The notes under the pieces are model-generated. The model was not told the origin of the DNA, did not search any database, and saw only the letters and a list, made by a program, of their open reading frames with translations. 64,000 bases of DNA, taken from NCBI GenBank assembly GCA_018333515.1, contig JAGXSZ010000030.1, positions 188,501 through 252,500 on the forward strand. Direction: 5' to 3'. Position numbers and translations under genes: made by a program. Below are positions 34,266 to 43,118 of this stretch, in pieces (the stretch's first letter is position 1; every line of letters starts with the position of its first letter). Origin of the DNA: Actinomycetota bacterium. Its GTDB lineage: Bacteria > Actinomycetota > Aquicultoria > Aquicultorales > Aquicultoraceae.

Positions 34266-34494
34266 GACCAGCGCTTGCCTTTCCAGCGGCTTCGCTGGCT
34301 GCAGACAAGCCGACTCGTAACGGCTATCCTTTCCATAGAGACGGCATGCTCTATGTGGCCTTGCTAAATACTCGGTTAAACGGCATGGAGTAACCAAATA
34401 AGCGCCGTCTATTTTTGCGCTTACCTATTACATGAATTACTTATATACTGATACAAGCGTCACCTATACCTGCTCATATATTTAGGCGGTCACA
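34266..34494 (+). promoter_or_regulatory. hairpin-rich leader upstream of corA
   Basis: Three clean stems in 140 bases: CCAGCG/CGCTGG (34283-34298), CATAGAG/CTCTATG (34334-34355) and AAGCGC/GCGCTT (34400-34422). The last is only partly T-rich, with its T-run in the loop. No known magnesium riboswitch consensus (M-box) is recognised. The location suggests a possible cation-sensing leader. Confidence 0.4.
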
Positions 34495-35562
34495 ATGTCA
34501 AAGATTATCAAGAAGCGTTCGACGAAAGCGGGCCTTGAGCCCGGTTCGCTCATTCATATCGGGGAGCAGCGGGTCGAGGAGACCACCATCAGTATAATAT
34601 CGTATAGTGAGTCCTACTTCGAAGAACGGGTCTTAGCATCGGTAGATGAATGCTTTGATATAAAGGGACAGCCCTATGTCAACTGGATAAACATCGAAGG
34701 AATTCATCAGGTCGAGGTGCTGGAGCGACTCGGTGAATGTTTCGGCTTACACCCGCTGGTTCTCGAAGACATTCTCAATACCGACCAGCGCCCAAAAACG
34801 GAGGACTTCGGCGATTACGTCTACATCGTCCTCAAAATGCTCATCAGCGATGCCGACAACGAGGGGATAACGGCGGAACAGGTAAGTCTGATTCTTGGTG
34901 CAAATTTCGTCATCTCGTTTCAGGAGGGAATCGTCGGCGACCCCTTCAATTCGATACGTCGGCGACTCCGCAATGAAAAGTCCAAGATACGCAGGATGGG
35001 CGCGGACTATCTCGCCTACACCCTCATCGATTCGATTGTCGATAACTACTTCGCGATTCTCGAGGGTCTCGGTGAGCACATCGAAACGATAGAGGACGAG
35101 CTCATCACGCACCCCGAGCCCGCGACCTTAAATGAGCTACACTACTTGAAACGGGAGATGATTTTTTTGCGCCGCTCGGTTTGGCCTCTGCGTGAGGTGA
35201 TAAGCAGCCTCGAGCGCGGTGAAACGCCCCTGATAAAAGACTCGACTCGCATCTACCTTAAAGATGTTTACGACCACACTATCCAGGTGATAGAGACGAT
35301 AGAGACCTTCAGGGACATGCTCGCGGGAATGCTCGACATCTACCTCTCAAGCATCAGCAACAAGATGAACGAGGTGATGAAGGTGCTGACTATCATCGCT
35401 ACCATTTTCATCCCGCTCACCTTTATCGTCGGCATCTACGGCATGAACTTCGAATATATGCCGGAACTCGACGTGTGGTGGGCTTATCCGGTTGTGTGGG
35501 CCGTTATGCTGGTCGTCGCCCTGGTGATGGTGGTATATTTCAGGCGGCGCAGGTGGATGTAG
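34495..35562 (+). CDS. corA: magnesium/cobalt transporter CorA
   Basis: 355 residues, ATG 34495. Large cytoplasmic domain with long helices, then two membrane helices at the end; the signature YGMNFEYMPEL lies between them (Gly-Met-Asn ion filter). Pentameric divalent cation channel. Last residues RRRRW are basic, as is usual. Confidence 0.95.
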   Translation: MSKIIKKRSTKAGLEPGSLIHIGEQRVEETTISIISYSESYFEERVLASVDECFDIKGQPYVNWINIEGIHQVEVLERLGECFGLHPLVLEDILNTDQRPKTEDFGDYVYIVLKMLISDADNEGITAEQVSLILGANFVISFQEGIVGDPFNSIRRRLRNEKSKIRRMGADYLAYTLIDSIVDNYFAILEGLGEHIETIEDELITHPEPATLNELHYLKREMIFLRRSVWPLREVISSLERGETPLIKDSTRIYLKDVYDHTIQVIETIETFRDMLAGMLDIYLSSISNKMNEVMKVLTIIATIFIPLTFIVGIYGMNFEYMPELDVWWAYPVVWAVMLVVALVMVVYFRRRRWM

Positions 35563-35612
35563 CGCCTGTGGAAAGAAAGGGGTTGGGGGAGTATGAGGAT
35601 TGAGGAGTGACG

Positions 35613-36926
35613 ATGCCGTTTAGAAAACGACCTCGTGTCGTGATAGTCGGTGCCGGTTTCGGTGGGCTGTGGGTGGCGCGCACCTTAAAAGGCGCGGAGG
35701 TCGATGTAGTTCTCGTGGACCGGAATAATTTCCATACGTTCTTGCCGCTCCTTTACCAGGTGGCGTCGGCGGAACTCGAGCCGGAGCAGATAGGTTACCC
35801 GGTGCGCAGCATCTTGAGGAGTATGCGCAATATTGATTTTATGATGGCCGATGTTAAGCGCGTCAATTTGGATGACCGCATAGTCGAGACCGATGGCCCG
35901 AAAATCCCGTATGACTACCTGGTGCTCGCCATGGGCAGCGCGACGAACTTCTTCAATGTGCCCGGCGCGGAGAAGTTCGCGTACCAGCTCAAATCGCTCG
36001 AACACGCTGTTGAGCTGCGTAACCATATACTGTGCTGCTTCGAGCAAGCCGCGCACGTGAAGAGCGAAGCCAAACGCCGGCAGTTGCTCGCTTTTACGGT
36101 CGTTGGCGGCGGGGCGACCGGTTTGGAGTTCTCGGGCGCGGTTTCGGAGCTGATTCACGGGCCGCTCGCGCGTGACTTCCCGATGCTCGATTTTAAAGAT
36201 GCGAGCGTTGTTTTGCTGGAAGCTTCCGACCGGCTTCTCCCCGGAATGCCGGAACGACTCCAAAAGTATGCGTTGGCTCGTCTCGAGAAGATGGGGGTCG
36301 ATGTTCGCTTAAACGCCGCCGTGAGTGAGATTAGGGGTGCCACTATACGATTAAAGGGCGGAGACTCGATTAAGAGTGAGACTGTCGTGTGGACCGCCGG
36401 AGTCAGCGGCAACCCGCGGATACTTGCCTGGGGCCTTCCGACAACCGCCAACGGGCGGGTCGCGGTCGAGAAAACCCTTCACATTCCGGGCCGGCCCGAG
36501 GCTTACGTCATAGGCGACCTCGCATATTTCGAGGACGACGGCCGCCCGCTCCCGATGATAGCACCGGTCGCCATCCAGCAGGGAACGGCGGCGGCCTTAA
36601 ATATTCTCAAGCAAATCGAGGGAAAAGAGCCCCAGCCATTCCGGTACTTCGACAAAGGCGCGATGGCGACCATCGGGCGCAACTCGGCGGTCGTTCGCGT
36701 CGGCTCGCGGACCTTCACCGGCTTCTTCGCCTGGATAGTGTGGCTCTTTATCCATCTCCTTTATCTAATAGGGTTTAGAAACCGCCTCTTTGTCATGCTC
36801 AACTGGTCGTGGGACTATTTTCTGTTCGAGCGGGCTATCCGCCTTATCTTCCCGACGGATAGGGAATCGCGGTGCCGTGTCGCCGGCGAGACGGTCCTCG
36901 ATGGTCGGCGAGAAGCGGGCAGTTGA
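35613..36926 (+). CDS. ndh: type II NADH dehydrogenase (NDH-2)
   Basis: 437 residues. ATG 35613 follows GAGGAG; the GTG six bases earlier is less suitable. FAD site VVIVGAGFGGLWVARTL, NADH site FTVVGGGATGLEFSGAV, and a C-terminal amphipathic region (FFAWIVWLFIHLLYLIGF) for membrane attachment. Non-pumping electron entry to the quinone pool. Confidence 0.92.
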   Translation: MPFRKRPRVVIVGAGFGGLWVARTLKGAEVDVVLVDRNNFHTFLPLLYQVASAELEPEQIGYPVRSILRSMRNIDFMMADVKRVNLDDRIVETDGPKIPYDYLVLAMGSATNFFNVPGAEKFAYQLKSLEHAVELRNHILCCFEQAAHVKSEAKRRQLLAFTVVGGGATGLEFSGAVSELIHGPLARDFPMLDFKDASVVLLEASDRLLPGMPERLQKYALARLEKMGVDVRLNAAVSEIRGATIRLKGGDSIKSETVVWTAGVSGNPRILAWGLPTTANGRVAVEKTLHIPGRPEAYVIGDLAYFEDDGRPLPMIAPVAIQQGTAAALNILKQIEGKEPQPFRYFDKGAMATIGRNSAVVRVGSRTFTGFFAWIVWLFIHLLYLIGFRNRLFVMLNWSWDYFLFERAIRLIFPTDRESRCRVAGETVLDGRREAGS

Positions 36927-36977
36927 TGGTGTGTTGAGGGGTAGTTGGTTTAGGCGGTTTTTAAGCGGGGATAGGGA

Positions 36978-38741
36978 ATGGCGAATAAAGCGCAAGGGAG
37001 CGGCAATATAAGGAACGAAGATATCGCCCGGATTATGGAGGATATCGGAGATATGCTCGATATTTTGGGTGAGAACCGGTTTAGGGTGCGCGCGCATCGC
37101 AACGCGGCGCAAAGTATCAGGGGTTACACCCGACCGCTTTTCGAGGTATACGACGAGGGCGGCCCCGAAGCGCTGACCGCGATATCCGGTATCGGAGAAC
37201 ATACGGCGAAGCGTATCGAGCAGCTCCTCGTGACCGGCCAACTCCCTTATTACGAAGAGCTTAAGGCGAAGGTGCCGCCCGGCCTAATCGAGATGTTGAA
37301 TATTCCCGGCCTCGGACCGAAGAAAGCCAAGAAGATATATGATTCCCTCGGAATTAAAAGCCTGAAAGAGCTGGTCGGAGCCGTAGAAGAGCACAGGCTC
37401 GAGAGTCTGCCCGGCTTTGGCCGCAAGACTGAGGAGAATGTTCTTAGGGGCATCCGGCAGTTCGAGACGCTGCACGAGCGAATCCTTCTCTCGGAAGGAT
37501 ATCCGATTGCCCGTGAGATAGTCGACCGCCTGCGCGAACAGCAATTTGTCGAGCGCGCCGATACCGCCGGGAGTCTCAGGCGCATGCAAGAGACCATCGG
37601 CGATATCGACCTTCTCTGCGCAAGCGACGAGCCCGCGAGCGTCATGGAGTTCTTTGTTTCGATGCCGCAGGTAGCATATGTCCTCGCCAAAGGGGAGACC
37701 AAAAGCAGTGTTGTCGCGACAAACGGTCTCCAATTCGACCTGCGCGTGGTCGCGCCCGGGCAGTACGGGGCCGCTCTGCAGTATTTTACCGGCTCGAAAG
37801 AGCACAATGTACACCTGCGTCACATCGCTAAAGCCAGGGGTTTTAAGATAAACGAATACGGTGTCTTCGATGTCGAGACCGACGAGCGCCTGGCGGGGGC
37901 GACGGAGGAGGAGGTCTACGCCATCCTCGATATGGAGACACCGCCGCCGGTTATCCGTGAGAACAAGGGCGAGATAGAGGCGGCGGCCGAGCGACGCCTC
38001 CCCGACCTGGTGGAACTCGCCGACATCAAGGGCGACTTTCATATACATACCAAGTGGAGCGACGGTCTCAACAGCATCGAAGAGGTCATAGCGATGGCGC
38101 GGACCCTCGGTTATAAGTTCATCGTCATCTCCGACCATGCGGAGAAGCTGCGAATCGCGGGCGGCCTATCGGTAAGAGAGCTTGAGGAGCAGATGGAAGC
38201 CATCACGGCCCTCAACGAGGAACACGCCGACATCGAAATTCTTTGCGGCCTGGAGATGAACATCGACAACGACGGCGAGGTCGATTTCGGGGCGGCCGTT
38301 CTAGAAAAGCTCGATGTCGTCATCGGCTCGATACACGGGGGTTTTGCGCAGCCGAAGGAGAAGCTAACGACGCGCATGCTCAAGGCCTTGGAGAACCCCT
38401 ATATCAACATAATAGGGCACCCGACCGGGCGCGTACTCGGTCGGCGACCGCCTTATGAGATCGATATCCGGGCGGTCTTCGAAGCGGCGGCCCGGACCGG
38501 AACCTTTCTCGAGCTTAACTCGTATCCGAACCGCCTCGACCTAAAAGACGACCACTTGCGCGAGGCGAAAGATGTCTACGGCTGCATGTTTACGATAAAC
38601 ACCGACGCGCATGTCGCGGGCAACATGGCCCATATGGAGTACGGCGTGGCGACCGCCCAACGCGGCTGGCTTACAAAGCGGGACGTTCTCAACACCTATG
38701 AGGTCGCGGAGGTCAAGAAATTGCTGCGAAGGAAGAGGTAG
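36978..38741 (+). CDS. polX: DNA polymerase/3'-5' exonuclease PolX
   Basis: 587 residues, ATG 36978 after GGGGATAGGG. N-terminal helix-hairpin-helix and polymerase X region (LGENRFRVRAHRNAAQSIRGY ... GSLRRMQETIGDIDLLCAS, with the DID metal motif), and a C-terminal PHP domain (GDFHIHTKWSDG, SDHAEKLRIAGG, GSIHGGF, INTDAH). Family X repair polymerase with gap filling. Mpg, a base-excision glycosylase, follows 38 bases on. Confidence 0.95.
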   Translation: MANKAQGSGNIRNEDIARIMEDIGDMLDILGENRFRVRAHRNAAQSIRGYTRPLFEVYDEGGPEALTAISGIGEHTAKRIEQLLVTGQLPYYEELKAKVPPGLIEMLNIPGLGPKKAKKIYDSLGIKSLKELVGAVEEHRLESLPGFGRKTEENVLRGIRQFETLHERILLSEGYPIAREIVDRLREQQFVERADTAGSLRRMQETIGDIDLLCASDEPASVMEFFVSMPQVAYVLAKGETKSSVVATNGLQFDLRVVAPGQYGAALQYFTGSKEHNVHLRHIAKARGFKINEYGVFDVETDERLAGATEEEVYAILDMETPPPVIRENKGEIEAAAERRLPDLVELADIKGDFHIHTKWSDGLNSIEEVIAMARTLGYKFIVISDHAEKLRIAGGLSVRELEEQMEAITALNEEHADIEILCGLEMNIDNDGEVDFGAAVLEKLDVVIGSIHGGFAQPKEKLTTRMLKALENPYINIIGHPTGRVLGRRPPYEIDIRAVFEAAARTGTFLELNSYPNRLDLKDDHLREAKDVYGCMFTINTDAHVAGNMAHMEYGVATAQRGWLTKRDVLNTYEVAEVKKLLRRKR

Positions 38742-38778
38742 GGAGCCGAATTCTTGACTTATGCTATAATTCTTCTCG

Positions 38779-39387
38779 ATGTCCCTGAATATTCTCAACC
38801 ATCAACACCATAGGCCTTTGTCGGTCGGTTTTTACGAGCGCGACCCGGATAAAGTCGCCATCGACCTCATCGGACGAATAGTGGTCAGGCGAGCATCGGG
38901 GGCGATCATGGCCGGCCGCATAGTCGAAGTCGAGGCCTATTTTGGCGAAGGCGACCCCGCCAGCCACGCGTGCCGGGGCATGACGCCTAGGAACGCGATT
39001 ATGTTCGGGCGCGCCGGGATGGCTTACGTCTATCTAAATTATGGTGTTCACTGCCTTTTAAATGTAGTTACGGGTCTGGAGGGGCGCGCGGGCGCCGTAC
39101 TGATACGGGCGCTTGAGCCGGTCTCGGGTATCGAGGCTATGATGAAGAATCGACCGGTCAAACGAGCGGTCGACCTTACAAGCGGGCCGGGCAAGCTCAC
39201 CAAAGCTTTGGGCGTAGATTTGGCGGATAACGGGGTCGATATGACGGCTCGCGGAAGCCTGCTATATGTCGCGAATGGCGCGCAAGAGACACGCTCGATT
39301 ATATTGAGTCCCCGGATAGGCATTTCAAAAGGTGAAGAGATGTTGATGCGTTTCTGCGCCGAAGGAAGTCGGTTCGTCAGTAAGTAG
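38779..39387 (+). CDS. mpg: 3-methyladenine DNA glycosylase (Mpg/AAG family)
   Basis: 202 residues, ATG 38779. YERDPDKVAIDLIGRIVVRR, IVEVEAYFGEGDPASHACRGMTPRNAIMFGRAGMAYVYLNYGVHCLLNVVT and SGPGKLTKALGV are the AAG fold with the catalytic E in VEVEAY. Removes alkylated purines. Next to polX, so a small base-excision repair pair is likely. Confidence 0.93.
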   Translation: MSLNILNHQHHRPLSVGFYERDPDKVAIDLIGRIVVRRASGAIMAGRIVEVEAYFGEGDPASHACRGMTPRNAIMFGRAGMAYVYLNYGVHCLLNVVTGLEGRAGAVLIRALEPVSGIEAMMKNRPVKRAVDLTSGPGKLTKALGVDLADNGVDMTARGSLLYVANGAQETRSIILSPRIGISKGEEMLMRFCAEGSRFVSK

Positions 39388-39451
39388 TAGTCGAATTATC
39401 CTGTTCGTTGGGTGTTGGCATAGTGGCGGATGAGATTAATGGAGGATAAAG

Positions 39452-40402
39452 ATGAAGTTGCGTGAGATATACGAACTCGCTGTGGAGCTTGGCATGGAGT
39501 ACGACCCTCGCGGCAAGGCCGAGGTCGAAAAATCGCTCGCGAAGAAGAAGGAAACCTACGACGGGCTGAAGGACGACGAAAAAGAGTTCTTCGACACTGA
39601 CGCGCTCACCAATCCCTACGCCGACACCAGAATTCTAACTGGCGACCCGGAGGCCGAGATCGGCGGTATATTCACCGGTATCGATATGGAGGCGCAAGAG
39701 GTCGTCCTGGCGGACAGGCTTAGAGAAAAAGGCGAAAGCGTCGACCTGATTTTCGCGCACCACCCTGAAGGGAAAGCGCTCGCGGCGCTCGCCGAGGTGA
39801 TGGGAATGCAGGCGGATATCTGGGCTACGCTGGGCGTCCCGATCAATATCGGCGACGCGCTCATCGGCGAGAGGCTGACCGAGGTCCAGCGGGGGCTCAT
39901 GCCGATTAACCACAATCGGGCGGTCGACGCGGCGCGCCTGCTCGGGTTTTCGTTCATGTGCTGCCATACGCCGTGCGACAATCTCGTCACCGACTTCGTC
40001 CGGAACCATCTCGACGCCAAGGCTTCGGAGACCCTCGGCGACGTCGTCAAAGCCCTCAAGGAGATACCCGAGTACAAAGCGGCGGCCAAAGACAAAGCGG
40101 GCCCGAATATTCTCGTTGGCGACGCCGGGAAGCGTACCGGAAAGATAGTGGTGGACATGACCGGCGGCACCGAAGGCCCCGAGGAGGCGATGGGGAAGCT
40201 CGCCGACGCGGGTGTCGGGACGATTATCGGGATGCATTTCAGTGAGAAGCTCCGCAAGAAAGCAGGCAAAAGCCATATTAACTTAGTGGTAGCCGGCCAT
40301 ATCGCGAGCGACGCCATCGGCATGAACCTATTCCTCGATAAGCTCAAAGCAAAAGGCGTCAAAATAATCGCCGGAGCGGGTTTGGTCCGCGTCGAGCGAT
40401 AA
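39452..40402 (+). CDS. NIF3-like metal-binding protein
   Basis: 316 residues, ATG 39452 after ATGGAGG. FTGIDMEAQEVVLADRL, IFAHHPEGKAL (HH), and VVAGHIASDAIGMNLFLDKL resemble the NIF3/NGG1p-interacting factor family, which bind two metals; function is unsettled. The N-terminal 60 residues are an added charged segment. No neighbours give a function. Confidence 0.75.
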   Translation: MKLREIYELAVELGMEYDPRGKAEVEKSLAKKKETYDGLKDDEKEFFDTDALTNPYADTRILTGDPEAEIGGIFTGIDMEAQEVVLADRLREKGESVDLIFAHHPEGKALAALAEVMGMQADIWATLGVPINIGDALIGERLTEVQRGLMPINHNRAVDAARLLGFSFMCCHTPCDNLVTDFVRNHLDAKASETLGDVVKALKEIPEYKAAAKDKAGPNILVGDAGKRTGKIVVDMTGGTEGPEEAMGKLADAGVGTIIGMHFSEKLRKKAGKSHINLVVAGHIASDAIGMNLFLDKLKAKGVKIIAGAGLVRVER

Positions 40403-40475
40403 AAGGATGCGCCCGATTTGCGGGGTATAGCGATTAAACCATCCATGTCATTATACAAGTATCACCCTGCAATTG

Positions 40476-42833
40476 CTATTGAAGATGTCTTCGCGGTAGC
40501 GAGGGTATCCGGGTCCGGCCGTAGCTGTTGCCGCCACCGTTATCGCCCGTGTTTCCCGAGGGCTGTTCGGAAGTGACGGGTGCCGGGGCGGAAGCCGGTG
40601 TTTCAGGCTGGGGCGTGGCCGGCGCGGGTTGCGGCTTAGGGGATGGTTGAGGAGCGGGTTGCGGTTGATGGGACGGTTGATGGGACGGTTGGGGGATAGG
40701 CGCTGAAGATGGTTGCGCCACCGGCAATGACGGCGGCGCCGGCTGGTATGCCGTCTCTGGTTGGCTGATTATATTCGCGCCGTGCTCGGGCTTCGATTTT
40801 ATCGCAGGTTTTGGCCTCTTGGGCTTTGGCGCGTCAGGCTTGGATTGCCTGCCCGGCGTCACGGCTTGCAGACCTTTTTCATCTTCATCTTGTTCTTGCG
40901 CTTCTTGAAAGAAATTATCCTCGATTTCTTCTTTTTCCTCTTCGAGCAACGCCTTGGTCTTGCTAATCCAGGAAGCCGAATTGAAAGACCCGCCCTTGTC
41001 GCCTTTGCTCCAATCGGCTTTGGGGAAGTTGAGAACGGGTGTTCCTTTTACCATCGAACGCATGTGTTTCGCCCATATCGTTGCCGGAATGATGCCGCCA
41101 AAACCCCTGCGCCCATGGACATTGTACATCGATATCTGCGCTTCGGGATGACCCATCCAGACGGCGGTGACCAGGGTCGGCGTGTAGCCGACGAACCAGG
41201 CGTCGCGATAGAGTTGGTTGGTGCCGGTCTTGCCCGCCACCGGGCGGCCGATTCTCGCCCTGGTAGCGGTGCCGCGCTCGACGACGCCGCGGAGTATGTC
41301 GCTCGCCTGGTAGGCGGTGTTGCTATCCATCACTTTCTTGCCCTCGGGCTTTGCTTGCTTTATGACGGTGCCGTCGAAGTCGACTATTTTCGTTATGGCG
41401 ATAGGCTCTACGTGGACGCCGCCGTTTGCGAGTGTCCCATAGGCCGAGGCCATCTCAAGCGGCGAGACGCCGATGGTCAGGCCGCCAATACCGATCGACG
41501 GGTACGGGTCGAGCGGCGTTTTGATTCCCATTTTGGCGGCGGTCTTGACGATATTTTTCGCCCCCACCTTCATGGTCACGTTGGCGTAGACGGTGTTGAC
41601 GGAGTTGACCGAGCCGTCGCGCAGGGTCATCATGCCGCGGCCGCTTCCTTCGCAGTTGCGCACCTTCCACGGGGCGTCCTTGGGGTTTGGCGATATCTTA
41701 ATTACCTGCGGGGATGACGAATTGAAACGGTCGTTTGGGCCGTATCCTTGCTCGAGCGCGGTTACCAGCACGAACATCTTAAACGACGACCCCGGCTGGC
41801 GTTTACCTTGGACCGCGAGGTTGTATTTGACATCCTTGAAATCGCGACCGCCCACCATGGCTACGATGTATCCGTTTTGCGGGCAGATGGAGATGAGCGC
41901 CGCCTCCGGGTCTTTCTTGCGGTTAAGCGTCTTCGCTATCGCGTTTTCAGCGTTTTTTTGGGCTCGAATGTCCAGGGTCGTATAGACATGGAGCCCGCCG
42001 GTAAAGACCTTCTCCACTCCGTATTCTTGTATCAGCTCTTGCTTGACATGCTCGACGAAGTACGGCGCCAGGATGACCTCCTCTTTTTTCGGCACGAGCG
42101 TCACTTGTTCTGTCTTGGCCGCTTCCGCCTGTTCACTCGTGATAAAGCCGAGTTTCGCCATCCTGCTCAAGACGGCCGCTTGCCTGTAAAAGGCCTTATC
42201 AGGGTTGAAGTATGGCGAAAATTCCAGCGGCGACTTTGTAAGGCCCGCCAGAAGCGCCCCCTCGGCTATGGTCATCTCGCTCGCTTTTTTTCCGAAGAAG
42301 GCCTGCGCGGCCGCCTCGATACCATAGGCGCCCTGCCCGAAATAGATGGTGTTGAGGTAGGCTTCGAGAATCTCCTCTTTGGAGTATTTCTTCTCCAACC
42401 GGTATGAAAGGATGGCCTCTTTAAGCTTGCGGGCCAGCGTTTTATCTTTCTCCCCGAAAGTGTTCTTAATGTATTGCTGGGTTATTGTGCTTCCGCCCTC
42501 GACGATACGATGGCTCTTGATGTTGGCGAGGAGCGCGCGGGCGATACCGTGGTAGTCGACCCCGTTGTGGGAGTAGAACCGCTCATCCTCGATAGCGATG
42601 ATAGCATCCCGGATGTGTTTAGGAACCTCGTCCAGCGGAACGTCTTCACGGTTCTCGAAGTAGAGACGCGCCAGAATCGTGCCGTCGGCGGCGTGGATAT
42701 AGGAGCGCTGCGCGCCGCGTATTATCTTTTCGTCCTGGTCTTTAGCGAAGTCGCCCGCCGCGTCGGCGGCCGCGTTCGCCAGCGTGACTGTGATAAAAAA
42801 TCCTACCAGGGCTAATAGTATATAGCGCTTCAA
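40476..42833 (-). CDS. class A penicillin-binding protein (PBP1A)
   Basis: 785 residues. Signal anchor (residues 1-25, MKRYILLALVGFFITVTLAN), glycosyltransferase domain with EDERFYSHNGVDYHGIARA and GGSTITQQYIKN, and transpeptidase with SSFK in RQPGSSFKMF, SVN in GSVNSVN and KTGT in AGKTGTN. The C-terminal 120 residues are proline-rich, repeated PQP-like segments and may bind cell-wall partners. Builds and crosslinks peptidoglycan. Confidence 0.95.
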   Translation of the reverse strand: MKRYILLALVGFFITVTLANAAADAAGDFAKDQDEKIIRGAQRSYIHAADGTILARLYFENREDVPLDEVPKHIRDAIIAIEDERFYSHNGVDYHGIARALLANIKSHRIVEGGSTITQQYIKNTFGEKDKTLARKLKEAILSYRLEKKYSKEEILEAYLNTIYFGQGAYGIEAAAQAFFGKKASEMTIAEGALLAGLTKSPLEFSPYFNPDKAFYRQAAVLSRMAKLGFITSEQAEAAKTEQVTLVPKKEEVILAPYFVEHVKQELIQEYGVEKVFTGGLHVYTTLDIRAQKNAENAIAKTLNRKKDPEAALISICPQNGYIVAMVGGRDFKDVKYNLAVQGKRQPGSSFKMFVLVTALEQGYGPNDRFNSSSPQVIKISPNPKDAPWKVRNCEGSGRGMMTLRDGSVNSVNTVYANVTMKVGAKNIVKTAAKMGIKTPLDPYPSIGIGGLTIGVSPLEMASAYGTLANGGVHVEPIAITKIVDFDGTVIKQAKPEGKKVMDSNTAYQASDILRGVVERGTATRARIGRPVAGKTGTNQLYRDAWFVGYTPTLVTAVWMGHPEAQISMYNVHGRRGFGGIIPATIWAKHMRSMVKGTPVLNFPKADWSKGDKGGSFNSASWISKTKALLEEEKEEIEDNFFQEAQEQDEDEKGLQAVTPGRQSKPDAPKPKRPKPAIKSKPEHGANIISQPETAYQPAPPSLPVAQPSSAPIPQPSHQPSHQPQPAPQPSPKPQPAPATPQPETPASAPAPVTSEQPSGNTGDNGGGNSYGRTRIPSLPRRHLQ

Positions 42834-43118
42834 CTACCATCACTCTCTTCGCTCGTAAAGCGACGCGTTTTATTTAAACGCTATCTTTTTTTAATTACCC
42901 GAAACTCGCGACTTCAACTACCAAATGGGAAATAATTATAAAAGCCTGTCATGTCGGATAGGTTTGAAGAACAGTCCCCGGTTCGGCGGCCGATAATGAC
43001 CGTATGCGGCTGTGAGATTATGGGATTTGGTGAAAATAATGACGCGCAAGCAGGGAATAGAGTGTACAATAACATCCGTGCATGTTAAATCAAGAACTCT
43101 TTAGTTGGGAGAACCTCT

